The position numbers and the translations under genes were made by a program. A stretch of 64,000 nt of DNA from Muscardinus avellanarius (taxonomy: Eukaryota > Chordata > Mammalia > Rodentia > Gliridae): contig OY726564.1 in the NCBI GenBank assembly GCA_963383645.1, positions 110,940,540-111,004,539 on the forward strand, given 5' to 3'. The notes below the pieces were generated by a model that was not told the DNA's origin, made no database searches, and worked only from the letters and a program-made list of their open reading frames with translations. Numbering within the stretch: position 1 is the stretch's first letter; each line of letters begins with the position of its first letter. Positions 1-10,570 of this stretch are shown one piece after another.

Positions 1-229
1 TTTTTTGAGTCAAACCTTAAATTAGGTTTGGATCCTGACAGTGTGGCTTTAGTACACGTTTGATTTCTACATGCCCCTTCTCTGGACATGTTCCTAATTT
101 CCATGAAATGCCAGACTCCTTGCAGAGATGGCCAAGTGTTTGAGAAATGGGGGAGGGAGGGCTGGCAACAGAGTAAGAGGAAATATACCTACCATCTCAC
201 AGGAGGGGGTGGTGCATCCCTCGGAGAAA

Positions 230-469
230 TGTGCCTCTCCTCTCCTTTCCTTCCTTCTCCTCTTCCTCCTCCTCTTCCTCCTCCTCCTCCTCCTCCTCCT
301 CTTCCTCCTCCTTCTCTTCTTCCCCCCTCTCTCCTCTCTCCCTCTCACTCCCTCCCTCTCTCTCCTCTTCTCTCCTCTCTCCCTCTCTTTCCCTTTCTCT
401 CTCCCTCTCTCCTCTCTCTCCTCTCTCCTCTCTCTTCTTCTCTTTCTCTCTCTCCTCTCCTCTCTCTCC

Positions 470-512
<43 letters not shown>

Positions 513-606
513 CCTCCCTCCCTCCCTCCCTCCCTCCCTCTCTCCCTCCCTCTCTCCTCTCTCTCTCCTCTCTCTCTCCTCTCTCTCTCTGCCCCCCTCC
601 TCTCTC
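230..606. repeat. Long pyrimidine (TCC/CTC/TC/TCCC) simple repeat
   Basis: About 375 bases of nearly uninterrupted C and T on the + strand: TCC triplets near 260-310, mixed TCTCCC, a pure (TC)n block near 472-508, then (TCCC)n to about 540. The Pro/Ser/Leu-rich and Arg/Glu-rich open frames across it are translations of the repeat, not genes. Such tracts can form triplex DNA and are length-variable. Confidence 0.95.
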
Positions 607-1689
607 AGCACCTCAGTGAAGGACCACCCCCCATATTTGCTCCTCCTACTTTCTGGGCTTTTCCTACACCCCCACTCACTTACCTGAAATTAACAAGAGG
701 CCTAATGCTATTAATTATATTTCTGCCAACCCATATGTAGGAACAGGTTTTGTTTTTAACTTTATATTATGGGAAATTTTAAAAAACCCACAAAAATAGA
801 GACTAAGAGTTGTGAATGAACCCTGTGTACCAATCACTCAGCTCTAACAGTCAGCAAGCCCGCATCTCTCTCGTTCCATCCTTAACTCCCACACCCCACA
901 CACACCACTCACCCACATAGGACTTTTTTTTTAAACAATTCTGACTGGGCCATTTCATCCACAAATATTCATGGGTACAGTTTTGACTAGAGCGAACCCC
1001 CAAACTCTCAGGCCCACAAACCAACTCATGACGCCTCATCTTTCAGACATGTATATCCTGTCATTTATTCCCATCTGACTTTCTCCAAAGAAACACTGTT
1101 CAGAATAAGTCAGGGCCCAGCTCATGGAAGGCCTCATCTCAGGCAATTTCTTGTCACCATTCCCAGAAGAAATCATTTTGTAAGCAAGTCAGCCTATCAG
1201 AAAATGCACCTGCGTGCCAGATGTGTGCAGCTGTCGATGAGCAACTGCTGACACATCTGCAGAACTGCCTGAACAAGGGGGACAGGCAATCATATCGTCA
1301 GGTGACTCCTGTAAACGACAGTAGCCCACACACTACTCAAAAGCAACAGACAAGATGAGCTTGGGCTTTCTCCAGAGTGGGACCAAAAAGAAAAACCTGG
1401 AAAATAAATGCTTTGTTTTTTTTTTTTTTAAACCTCTAAAATTTGATAAAATCTTTTTGTTCACCGAGCAGGAAAACAAAGTTGGTTATATAAATGGTTA
1501 CTGAGAGGCCCGAATTTAGGGCCCTCGTCTGCCTGTTGTCAGAGGTCCTCAGCCCACAATAAGTGACCTTCCTTTATGAAACGTTTAAATAATTCATGTA
1601 ACCAACCATTGAGAAGTTTATAGCTTAAAAGTCTGGGCCTAGAAATCTGGACGTAATTATATAGATGCCTGTGCTCTGGCGGAAAGTGA
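607..1689. other. Single-copy DNA, no gene recognised
   Basis: No repeat family or coding frame is recognised. There is a T-run near 1418-1430. The part 1140-1340 has balanced composition and several CpGs and could be a conserved non-coding element, but nothing in the sequence alone proves this. Confidence 0.5.
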
Positions 1690-1800
1690 ATTATTTAAAC
1701 TCGGAAGGTCTGAATGTTTCCGCTAACTCGTGTGATCCTGAGACAATTACTTTACTGCTCTGGGGTTCTGTTTTCTCATCTGTGAAAATGAATAAATCAT
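1690..1800 (+). repeat. MIR SINE fragment
   Basis: The core reads GTGTGATCCTGAGACAATTA followed by a pyrimidine-rich GGTTCTGTTTTCTCATCTGT, the hallmark of the central MIR consensus in forward orientation. It is an ancient tRNA-derived SINE shared by mammals, strongly diverged here. Confidence 0.75.
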
Positions 1801-2506
1801 CATAGTTCAGTCTTCCTCTCTGGTAAGCAGGTAAAGAAATCAGGAGGTGAATGCTAGAGGGATTCCGTGCAAGGAAGAGGAAATAAATTAATTTTTGAAT
1901 TTATTATGTTTTTAAGAAAGCTACATATCATGGAGTGAACATGTCTAGTTCCTTTGGTTAAAGTTAGAAAGAGTGTGCATGTAAACTGTGGTAGCATTTC
2001 AACTTTTTATGAAACACAGGTGATGATAGCTACAGGAGTCTTAAAAGAATACCAGACTCTGAACGGCAAGTGTTATTAAAAACTCAACAGGACCCGTCAT
2101 GAATGGCCTCAGCTCACCGTGGCTGTTCTACCATCAGTGTTCTCAGTGTCAGGGGATTAAGGAGGATGGCTGAGCCTCGGTGCAGTTGGGTGTCCCAGGA
2201 CACTGAGATCACAGGGAGAGAAGAATGAGGTATATTGTTACCCCAGTACGGCTCTGCCCCTACTTCCATCTTAGCCCCTTCTGAATAAAGACCTACATAC
2301 ACTTCAGGTTGGCCCAGCCATCATGATTCACACATGGTTTGGGATGTCTGCAGTCTTTTGCACAAACCCAGGTATGACTCTAGAGCCCCCGAACTTTTCC
2401 CCAGATAGATTCCAGTTATGACCCCATCTAACCCCTATCTTCGGGGTAGAATTGTCACATTTTGCATGATATCACAGAGTATCTGGACCACATGAGTTAG
2501 TCACTC
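1801..2506. other. Single-copy DNA, no gene recognised
   Basis: Moderately AT-rich with no recognised repeat. The short minus-strand open frame at 2114-2302 has no recognisable domain and no supporting splice or codon signal. Confidence 0.5.
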
Positions 2507-2732
2507 AGAAGTGGATGTTTAATCCCAGCATTCGGGAGGCTGAGACAGGAAGACTGCGGTTCACGGCCAGCCTCAGCTACTTAGTGAGGTCCTTTGCGAC
2601 TCAGTGAGACCCTGTTTCAAAATAAAGAACAAAAATATAGGGTTGGAGTGTAGCTCAAAGGTAGAATGTCCCTGGGTTCCACCCCTAGTACCACAAAAAA
2701 TAGATAAAAATAAAAATAAGAAGTGGATGTTT
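2507..2732 (+). repeat. B1-dID SINE with target duplication
   Basis: The B1 part starts inside the family (AATCCCAGCATTCGGGAGGC), so the 5' end is truncated. The ID part reads TGTAGCTCAAAGGTAGAATG then a CCCTAGTACCAC end and an A-rich tail. A 14-bp direct repeat AGAAGTGGATGTTT flanks it at 2507-2520 and 2719-2732, the target site duplication of L1-driven insertion. Confidence 0.9.
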
Positions 2733-2926
2733 TTGAGCAAAGGAGAGGAGAGGGAGGCTGAGCTGGAATTCAAATGATTCTGGCTTCTGTTCAGGTCTCA
2801 CCCTGAGGGACTCTGGACTGCGCGTACTCAGTGCACACAGATAGTGAATGGAAGTTTTAGCATTGTGACCTGTTCACCATTACTACCCTGAGGTAGACTT
2901 TAAATTCCCATAAACTTTTTTCCCTT

Positions 2927-3135
2927 TTAATTTTTTTTTTTTATTCGGTGGTGGTGGTACTGGGGTTCCTGGAAATCCTTCTACCTTCGGGCTACACTCC
3001 CAGACCGATTTTTTTATACTTTTTATTTGGAAACAGGGTCTCTTAAGCCAGGGCGGCTGGCTTCGAACCTGCGCGATCCTCCTGTCTCCACCTCCCAAGC
3101 ACGGGGATTACAAGCGTGCGCCACCACGCCTGGCT
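2927..3135 (-). repeat. B1-dID SINE
   Basis: A reverse-complement copy: T-run, then GGTACTGGGGTTCCTGGAAA (ID end), then GGAAACAGGGTCTCTTAAGC, ending in GCGTGCGCCACCACGCCTGG at the B1 head. It belongs to the subtype whose middle reads CTTAAGCCAG.CGGCTGGC and whose ID carries GGAACCCCAGTACCACC. Confidence 0.92.
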
Positions 3136-3167
3136 TTTCCCTTCTGGTTTTATTTCACTGTATTTTA

Positions 3168-3245
3168 GAGTGCCGTGGCTTGAGCCCAGGGCCTCGCGCA
3201 GGCTGGGCCAGTGCTCTCCCACTCAGCGACATCCCTGCGAACCCC
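3168..3245 (-). repeat. ID-like tRNA-derived SINE fragment
   Basis: GGCTTGAGCCCAGGGCCTCG followed by GTGCTCTCCCACTCAGCGAC is the reverse complement of an ID-type SINE body (B-box side first). It lies just beyond the B1-dID copy and is old and degraded. Confidence 0.5.
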
Positions 3246-3331
3246 ACGGGCTTGAGTGTCCTGTCACCCTGGAAGCTCTCTGCTCTTCGAGCCCCTTTCT
3301 AGATGTGCACACACCCTTCCTTCCTCACCGT

Positions 3332-3728
3332 GTTGGTCAGCGTTCCATCACTGTGTCAGGATACCTGAGATGCTCGACTGATCGGGAAGAAAGGCTTATT
3401 TTGTCCGATGGCTTCAACCCATGGTCTTTTGGCCCTGCTGCCTTTGGACCTGGGGTGAGGTATAGTATCTTGGGGGAGCACATGGTGGCAGAAGCTGCTC
3501 ACCTCACAGAAACAAAGAGAGAGAGAGGAGCCTGGGATCCACTCTCTCCTTCAAGGGCACACTCCCAGTGACCTCACTGTCTTCCACTAGGCTCCACCTC
3601 CAGAAGGTTCTACCACCTTCCAGAAGGTTCTACCACCTTCTTATAGTGCCACAGTGGCAGGGAAAGGACCAGGTCTCCAACACATGAACGAGTCTTGGGG
3701 GACATTTCAGATCCAAACTATAGCCCTT
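3332..3728 (-). repeat. MaLR-type solo LTR
   Basis: Read on the minus strand it begins with a GCTATAGTTTGGATCTGAAA-like start and TCATGTGTTGGAGACCTGGT, and ends with the AATAAGCCTTTCTTCC polyadenylation-type region and a CTCAGGTATCCTGACACAGT end. This order is the signature of ERVL-MaLR LTRs (MLT1/MST relatives). No internal region is attached. A 20-bp unit is tandemly doubled inside it at 3601-3640. Confidence 0.7.
3601..3640. repeat. Perfect 20-bp tandem duplication
   Basis: The unit CAGAAGGTTCTACCACCTTC occurs twice head to tail without mismatch inside the MaLR-type LTR. A small replication-slippage event. Confidence 0.95.
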
Positions 3729-3745
3729 GCCTGCTCCACAACCCT

Positions 3746-4698
3746 GACTGCATGCAACCTTCTGCAGACCAGCAAAAATGTTCCCTTCTCATTCCCTGTC
3801 TTTCACTTAATGTACTCGCTTTCCATGGTGACCAGGGGATTCTGGGAACTTCATCTCCTTGGTCTTAAGTGACAAGCTCACTGGCCTGCACTAGGACTTT
3901 GGTGGCAGCTGGGGATCAATAACCAGTGATCAGACCCAAGTGACTCTTAGAGAGAGGTGCCTGGGAACTATTTGAACCTGGGTTCACTAGCGAACTGGCC
4001 CAATGTACCACCAAAGACTGTGCAGGGCCTCTGGGAATCCCTGGCCCAGCTCCCCTTAAATAGATTTCCCAGCCTAGCAGAGGCTGGCCGGGGTTCTATT
4101 GAATCTATTCCCCTTCACTGCCCTCACCATGCTCCCAAATCACATCTGGCTTCTTGCCTCTCTTCCAACCAGTGTTTAATCCTCAGTGGCGATCCTTTTA
4201 AGAAATTTAATTTCACCCTCCACTCTTTCCTCCCCATCAAACTTTGCCCGTGAAGAAAATAGTCCTGGGAATTTTCTATTCTGACATCTTATAAAAACTT
4301 CTTTGTTCTGCAAAGTCCTCACCCTCAATGCCTAATCCATCTCCCGATACCATTCCCAGAGACTCACTGCATTTTTCCCGGGGTTTATAGATCTCTCATT
4401 TGCTGGCTGCATCCTACAATAGCCTGGAATTTCAGCCTTTTAAAAATCAATCTGCCTCTCTGCTTTCTTGTACCTCGTTCCTTGGTTTTCACAGAATGGT
4501 GGTCTGTGCGCTTAAGTCTCCTGAAGATATTATTATCTATTATTTTTCAAATCACCCCTAAGCCTTCCAGGAAACAGCTCAATGCGCTAACCACTGGCCT
4601 GCATGGACATGCTTGTGCTGTCCACAGGCTTTCCTGCATAAGCTTTGGAGAGATGTTTCTGGAAACATGAATGGTGAGCTCAAAATCTCAGGGACCAT
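3746..4698. other. Single-copy DNA, no gene recognised
   Basis: No SINE, LINE or LTR hallmark is recognised, apart from vaguely L2-like pyrimidine-rich text near 4090-4400. The short open frames at 3957-4253 and 4482-4670 lack domains. Confidence 0.45.
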
Positions 4699-4838
4699 GA
4701 GAGATGTAGCTGGTATTCCATGACTCTATACACAATCAAGGTAAATACCAATGATAATAATAACTGAAGAGAGATGTAGCTGGTATTCCATGACTCTATA
4801 CACAATCAAGGTAAATACCAATGATAATAATAACTGAA
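4699..4838. repeat. Perfect 70-bp tandem duplication
   Basis: Two adjacent identical 70-bp copies (4699-4768 and 4769-4838), starting GAGAGATGTAGCTGG and ending TAATAATAACTGAA. No mismatch is seen, so the event is recent, polymorphic, or an assembly artefact. It is not part of a recognised repeat family. Confidence 0.97.
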
Positions 4839-5104
4839 GTAGCAATTCAAATTAATATGGAAAAGAGAAAGTATTCTGACCCTCCAAGGCGAGTGTTGCC
4901 AAATGTGACTGCCATGGGGACCCAACTGTCCTGTGTTAGAACTGCAGCCTGGTCTTGTACCCTTTTACCCAGTTCAAAAAGGCCCTGGGGAGGGACTGAT
5001 AGGCATGAAAACAGTCAGGAGGGTGGGAAGAAAGGAACGAGCAGGTCCCAGAAGGAAGAAGAGAGGTAGCTCCCCCAAAGAGAAGGGCACTAGGGAGGTT
5101 ACCA

Positions 5105-5305
5105 AGTGGGTGAGCCTCAGAGTGACCTTGAATAGGTTAAACCATCTTGCTCAGTCTGAGGTTCTTATCAAAGGGATGGGGATGATCATGTGCTTCTCAT
5201 AGAACTCTAGTGAGGGCAAAATGAGAAATGATATGTAAAATGCTTGGCACGGCGCCTGACACGTGGTAAATACCCAATAAATGTTAGCTATTACTATTAT
5301 TAAGT
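5105..5305 (+). repeat. MIR SINE
   Basis: Forward MIR: GAGTGACCTTGAATAGGTTA in the core, then AAATGCTTGGCACGGCGCCT and TAAATACCCAATAAATGTTA with a TATTACTATTATT tail, the classic MIR 3' end. Confidence 0.9.
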
Positions 5306-6534
5306 CTGAGCTATTGCAAGCTCACAGTGCCTGGCTCGATTTTATTCCTTATAAATAAACATTATTACACTAAATCCCTCGGCACACAGGAGTCTCATAA
5401 CCAGTTCTTTTTCCATCTTGGAAAAAGTGGGAGAGAGAGCTGTGATGTTTCCAGAAGAATCTGCTCTGGGTTTGTAATGGAGCCGGCAGGTATCCTGGGA
5501 AGAGCCAGAAATGAGCGTTGTTAGCTTTCTTTTCTGAATCCACACCATCTATGTATTTATTGACAGGCCAGAGATTTGAGGGCCCTGAGACTGGGTGTGA
5601 GTTATTCTATTTCTGATAGTGCCTCCCCCAGCCATTCCTCCCTGACGATGTCCTGGGTCCTCCTTGGCCTATTGCTGAAGCCTCCGAAATGGACAAGCCA
5701 GGAAAGTCTGACATCTCTGGCTATCAAGGAAAGAAAATGGATTTCTTACCACTTACATCTTCTTCTTCGAGCCAGTCATGGTAGGAAAACGTCTGGAGCT
5801 GTAAAGCCCTCTCCTTCCCACTCTCACCCCTCTAACTTGGTGGATTCACCAGGAGAGAATCCTTTGTGGTTGGCCAGTTTAGAACTGAAGGAAGGAATCA
5901 CACACCTGGAGCCCTAAATGCCAAATGCATCATTCTAATTTATTCAGACAAATTTTCATCTGGGTATTTTCTATACTATCCAACTCTGTATCCTTCAGTC
6001 AAGACATTTGTCTTAGCTGAATAAAATCTCTTAATGGTTTAATAAAAAGCACTTAACTCGGTTTTCCTAGTTTTATGAGTGCCTAGAGGTCCTTTAGGAG
6101 AGCAAACATCTTTGCTGGGATCATTGAGGGAAACATAATTATTTTTCTGCTTTCTGACACATTATTTTGTGGAAGGAACAGTTCCAGATGCTCATCATAT
6201 GCTAGCAAACTCTCTGAAGCTCCATCAAAGGACAGCGCGTTCTCACTGATGAACTAAGCGCTATCCCTCCTTCCTTCCACCGCTGACCTGCCGGTCCCTT
6301 CAAAGACATCTGCCACATCTTTATTCCTTTCTTTGCTGAAATAGCATCGGTGCCATTATCATTGCCAATTTTTTTTGTGTGTGCAGAATAAATGGAGGAA
6401 AAGAGTCTGGAGGTCAGTTAGAACCAAGTGCCGGGGAGCAGAAAGCCAAGCAGGAAATTAGGTTAGTCAAAATTTCATGAGAACAAAAACAACTGCGGAA
6501 GGAAAGAAAGGCTCAATGGAGGGAAACAGGGGAA

Positions 6535-6536
<2 letters not shown>
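5306..6536. other. Single-copy DNA, no gene recognised
   Basis: No recognised repeats. The open frame at 5576-5917 (113 codons) has no identifiable domain and no convincing codon pattern. The 6120-6380 part has a non-repetitive look that may include regulatory DNA, but there is no direct evidence. Confidence 0.45.

Positions 6537-6598
<62 letters not shown>
6537..6598. repeat. (GA)31 microsatellite
   Basis: A pure GA dinucleotide run of 31 units, preceded and followed by purine-rich sequence to about 6830. The Leu/Ser and Arg/Glu repeat proteins predicted across it are artefacts of the dinucleotide. Confidence 0.97.
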
Positions 6599-6601
<3 letters not shown>

Positions 6602-6979
6602 TGAGAATATGAGAATATCCAGAAACCAGAAACCTGGACAGGGCAGGTGGGATGAGACAGATGAGGGAGGGCTGAAAAAGGAGAGAGTGGTGAGCAGGGC
6701 AGGGAAATCCATTGGGTGGAAAAGCTGAGATTAAAGAAGCCAAAGGCAGAGGGGGGCAGGAAAGGCATCCTGGGAATCAGAAAGGGAAAGAGGAAAGAGA
6801 CAAAGGGAGAGGAAGAGGGTACAAAGGATGCTTGCTCGGGTGAGGCAGGGAGACAGGAGTACGCTAGGGGTTAGAGAGCACTGAAACAGCTTCCTAAGTA
6901 GAAAGGAGCACTATGACTGTTTTCACTTCACGAGTAAATAAATAAAGGCTTGGCGAGGGTGAGTGGCTGCTTTGCCCAC

Positions 6980-7068
6980 CTGTCCATCGTTCACGCAGTT
7001 GAGACGTTTGTTGAACATCCTCTTCGTGAACTTGAAGGAGTCCAGCGAGGCACGTGCCCTCGTTGAGG
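6980..7068 (-). CDS. Candidate internal coding exon, gene not recognised
   Basis: On the minus strand an acceptor-like CTGCCTCAG is followed by 89 bases that are open in one frame and end at a donor-like GGACAG|GTGGGC. The frame has a coding-type pattern, with most codons ending in G or C (for example GCC TCG CTG GAC TCC TTC AAG), and reads ...SLDSFKFTKRMFNKRLNC followed by VNDGQ. It starts with two leftover bases and ends in phase 0. If the donor is not used, the frame runs 18 more codons to a stop at about 6923. I do not recognise the protein and find no partner exon in the window. The alternatives are a processed-pseudogene scrap or chance in a locally GC-rich stretch. Confidence 0.3.
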
Positions 7069-7089
7069 CTGAGGCAGTGAGGGCCACCG

Positions 7090-7170
7090 ATGTGCAGTGG
7101 GGGCCGGCGGATGGGACCCTCATGGCCACGCGTGCGCAGCGCAGGCGGAGGAGGGGCAGATGGTGAGTCC
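7090..7170. other. Short CpG-enriched stretch
   Basis: GGCCGGCGGATGGGACC followed by CACGCGTGCGCAGCGCAGGC packs several CpGs into about 80 bases next to the candidate exon. It is too short for a CpG island but contrasts with the CpG-poor surroundings. Confidence 0.45.
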
Positions 7171-7359
7171 CAGGCAGCCCCAGAGGCTGGCTGCCAGCCC
7201 CAACCCAGTTTCAGAAGCCCCACAGTAGAACCCAGATTGCAAACCCATCTCCTGGCTCGAGCCTCCCTGAGCTTTGGTTTTGTCCCCTTCGAGCTCCAAC
7301 ATCTGGACATCTCTTCGTAGGCACAGCCAGTCATTGCCAGTAGCTGTCCCTTTGCTGTC

Positions 7360-7870
7360 TGGCGTAGAGTCTTTCAGTGGCTCTCTGGGCCCTTCAGGAT
7401 AAAGCCAGGCCTTTCTCCTTCTGGTCTGCCTCCCGTACCTACCTCCCGCTTTCCCTGCTGTGCCCCAACTGTCCAGAAATGCTGGCAGATCTATGAGTAG
7501 GTCTCTATTACAGGTTAGTCTCCCTCTCTGAGGATGTGCTAGAAAACCTGTACCAGCCCACTCTTACAGTGGCTTGGACATACACTTTCACGTCACCCTG
7601 AGCTTCTTCCTCCCCACCTTTCCCTGTATCCCATAGCCTCCCATCGGAGCCCACAAGGATCAGGTGTCCCTGCCCCCGAGCGCCCCCAGGGCGTCTGTCT
7701 CCTGACCATCATTGCAGCTGATGCTCTAACCATCTCCTGACCTGTCTGTCTCCTCTCCGGATTGCAAGGGCTTGTGAAGCCAGGGACTGCCGTGTGTTCA
7801 TTCATCCCTGTTCCCCATGCTTGACCTAGCTCCTTGCTTACACAAAGTGTTTAATAGATGTGTGGGGAGC
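7360..7870 (+). repeat. L2 LINE 3' fragment
   Basis: Pyrimidine-rich text in the L2 forward order: TCTGGTCTGCCTCCCGTACC, then a GGATTGCAAGGGCTTGTGAA region, GCCAGGGACTGCCGTGTG and the end GTTTAATAGATGTGTGG. It matches the 3' non-coding part of the ancient L2 LINE in outline and is strongly diverged. Confidence 0.55.
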
Positions 7871-8670
7871 TGACTCCAGCTGAGCCCCCAGTGAGTTGAA
7901 TTTCGGGCGATCCTTAATTCAGTGCCACATAATTGGCCCACGTCTCTTCCCACTTGCAACAAGACAAATTTTAATCTGCAAAATGGAATGGCAGGCTTCC
8001 CCAGAAGGGTCTGCCCCCTGGGGTCTCCACCAAGGGAGGTCTTGGTATCTCTCTTGGTTGTGTTAGTGGCAGGCTTCGGGCTCACTTGCCAGCCCTACAA
8101 TTTGTAGAACCTTGGAGAAGTTTCAGTGAGTTTGGCTCCTATGATCAATTATAAAGAGAGCACAGGGATCTTCCTCATCTATTCTGTTGTTCCCAGCTGG
8201 CTAATTTATTCATATCTTCCACTAATAATTGTAAAGCACCAGGCTAGACACTCACCTCCGGCTGTCCCTTCTCCACATACATTACTTTCCCAGGTTCCGG
8301 GCGCAAAGCGTTACCGTTCTTTGCTGAGTAAACTTTAATCAGTGTTTTCCTCATTAGCCAATGGCGGTATAAGCTTCTGGCTCATGCAATTCATTTTATC
8401 TTTTTAAATTTAATAAGACCCAAGTCGCATGGTCATTAAGGGTCTCCTGTTGTGCGTGCAAGAGCCGAAAACAAACACGGATAAAATTAACTGTGGCTCA
8501 TTATGTTCAGCAAGAGAAGTTTCCACCCCTTCCTGTCTTCAGAGATAGAGCCACAAAGGCCAAGTCTGGGGAGAGCTGTTCCTGCTTTCTCTGTATTCGC
8601 CGACGTAAAGTGACAGTTAAATAGTAGGTCTGGTCAGTTTGGTCATCTCGGAAGCTGATTTAGATCACTC
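7871..8670. other. Single-copy DNA, possible conserved non-coding block
   Basis: No repeats are recognised. 8330-8640 is AT-rich with homeodomain-like ATTA and TAAT cores, CCAAT (TAGCCAATGGCGG) and isolated CpGs, the texture of many vertebrate conserved elements. Conservation cannot be tested here. Confidence 0.4.
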
Positions 8671-8830
8671 CATTTATGCATTCTTTGATTAAACCAGCAT
8701 TTATTGATGTGCATGTCTCTGTTCTTGCACCTGGTGCTAGTCTCTAGAAATGAAAGAATTGTCCTTCTCCTTAAAGAACTCAGCTTACATATTTAGAAAG
8801 TGATGATAAACTGGCCCCTCGGTGGTGTGT
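8670..8830 (-). repeat. L2/MIR 3'-end fragment
   Basis: AACCAGCATTTATTGATGTG, then CACCTGGTGCTAGTCTCTAG and GAACTCAGCTTACATAT follow the order of a reverse-oriented L2 3' end (CATTTATTGAGC.., GGCACTG.., GGAGCTTACA..). Confidence 0.5.
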
Positions 8831-9302
8831 GAGGTGATAACTCCCTGGGTGGGGTGCAGCTGGGGAATCAGATTGTATCAGGCAGATCCAGAGATGGCGA
8901 CCCCTGCACATTCGCCGGCGTCTCTGAGATGGAGGGATGCCAGAGCTACCCAGGCACACAGTGTGATCAGAATCTTGCCTGATGGTTTTGCTAGAACGGA
9001 ACCTCACTGGGCTCCATGAGGATGCCCCACCGGTCCCTAGGACCAGGAAGGCGTGCAGCGCTCTCCAAGTGGCAGATAGCACTTCCTTTGTCTGTGTCTG
9101 ACACCCACATTGGGGTTTGGCAAGAAGAGGGAGCAGAAGGAAATCCATCTCAGAATTCTATCCCTCAGACAACCTTGCGGATGGGTGACAGAATTGTCCC
9201 TGCCCCAGCTCTCCCTCCCACCATCAGCACCAGCAGGGAAGTCAGAGGGTGTTAACAGTGGCCTCTTCTGTCCAGATATGGTATTACCGTGTACTTAAGC
9301 CT

Positions 9303-9377
9303 CTATTTTAAATTTAAATTTAAATTTAAAATTTTTTTAGGCAATTTAAATTTAAATTTAAATTTTTTTTAGGCAAT
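9303..9377. repeat. (AAATTT)n with a 32-bp duplication
   Basis: AAATTT hexamers followed by a T-run and AGGC occur twice with a period of 32 bases (AGGC at 9339 and 9371). The array is self-complementary and could form cruciforms. Confidence 0.85.
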
Positions 9378-9439
9378 TTAATTTTTTTTATTAGTGCAAG
9401 ACATTTTCATACTCATTCCTGTTTGCTTACTTATTTATG

Positions 9440-9540
9440 TAGCCAGTAATTGTTCAGCAAACCTTTATTGAACATTAACTATATGTAAAGCTAGATAATG
9501 TGATTCAAGGTGTACAAGGAGGAATGTCCTGCTCTATTTT
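9440..9540 (-). repeat. L2/MIR 3'-end fragment
   Basis: CAGCAAACCTTTATTGAACA then TTAACTATATGTAAAGCTAG resembles the reverse of the common L2/MIR 3' terminus (AACAAATATTTATTGAGCACC). Diverged. Confidence 0.4.
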
Positions 9541-9827
9541 TTTAGCCCCAGATTTCTCTCTCACTGGTCCTGACAGCTTAAATTTTGCAAACTTCTCCTT
9601 GATATAGAGGCAGGCAGTCTACTGTGACAATGCAGAGAGTTTTCAGTTGAAGATAACAGGTTATTCTTTGGTAATTATTAATACTGTAACAGAAATTAAC
9701 TTACTCTATCAGAAAGAGGCATGCTTGGGGTAAATAAATTCTGAACCATGCAAGTTTAGATTAGTAAATCGGGAAGAAATGGTCTAGGATGTACCTCTAA
9801 CATGATGTAGGACAATGAAACTCAAAG

Positions 9828-9976
9828 AATTGGGAGGCTGAGCTAGTAGGATCACAGGTTCAAGGATAGCTTCGGCAACTTAGCAAGACCTTCAGCAATG
9901 CAGCAGCACCCTGTTTCAAAAATAAAATAGAACTGGGGTGTAGCTTAGAGGTAGAATGCCCCTGGGTTCACTTTCT

Positions 9977-9979
<3 letters not shown>
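9828..9979 (+). repeat. B1-dID SINE
   Basis: Truncated forward copy: TTGGGAGGCTGAGCTAGTAG, ACCCTGTTTCAAAAATAAAA, then the ID part GGGGTGTAGCTTAGAGGTAG and TGCCCCTGGGTTCACTTTC. It runs directly into a (CA)n array that replaces the A-rich tail. Confidence 0.88.

Positions 9980-10012
<33 letters not shown>
9980..10012. repeat. (CA)n microsatellite at a SINE tail
   Basis: About 16 CA units beginning exactly at the end of the ID part (TCTAGTACACAC), so it grew from the GTAC..A terminus of the SINE. Confidence 0.93.
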
Positions 10013-10013
<1 letters not shown>

Positions 10014-10025
10014 GCCTTGGGGGAG

Positions 10026-10160
10026 TATTTTTTTTTTTAATTACATTTTTCTTTTCAATTAACATGTAATAACTGTGCATGTTTATGGGGCACAGTGTGA
10101 GATTTTGATGCCTCTATATAACAAGCAGTGATCAAATCAGGGTGATAGCATTTCCAACTT
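10026..10160 (-). repeat. L1 3' UTR fragment
   Basis: TTAACATGTAATAACTGTGC, TGTTTATGGGGCACAGTGTG and GTGATCAAATCAGGGTGATA match the widely shared 3' UTR text of old L1M-type elements, read in reverse orientation with a T-run at its start. Confidence 0.75.
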
Positions 10161-10570
10161 CTTACCACTTCTTTATGCTTGACGCTTTCAAGTTCCCCTC
10201 TTCTGGCTCTTCAGGAAGCATAGAAGAGACCATTGTGAACCATTCGGATGAGCTTCTTAACCCCTCGTAACTTCCCCTGAAATCCTCATTTGGTTTGTGG
10301 GAGTCATGGCTGGCACTGAGCCCAGTGCCGAGTATGGTGTGGCCAACACTAGCCATACCATTGTACCTGGCGGAGGCGTGTGCTGGGGGGAGGCCGTGAG
10401 GACACTGGGGGAAACTCCACCGCCAACACTCTTCCCCAAGTCTAGCCCCTCCCTCTGCTCATCATGTTCCCTGGGCTGGTGGCTGGTGCTGCCCCTTCTT
10501 AGCCTCATGCAAACCTTCTTCCATGAGCACAGCCTTCAGGGCAGAGCCAGACGTCTGACTATGCAACTGA

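Noticed and set aside
88..740. Three overlapping 160-200 residue Ser/Pro/Leu-rich open frames
   Set aside because: They are translations of the pyrimidine tract in all three frames; no start context or non-repeat domain.
7090..7170. CpG island promoter
   Set aside because: Too short (about 80 bases) and without TATA, Inr or a supported first exon.
8780..9148. 122-codon minus-strand frame
   Set aside because: Overlaps a plus-strand frame of similar quality; no domain and no codon bias.
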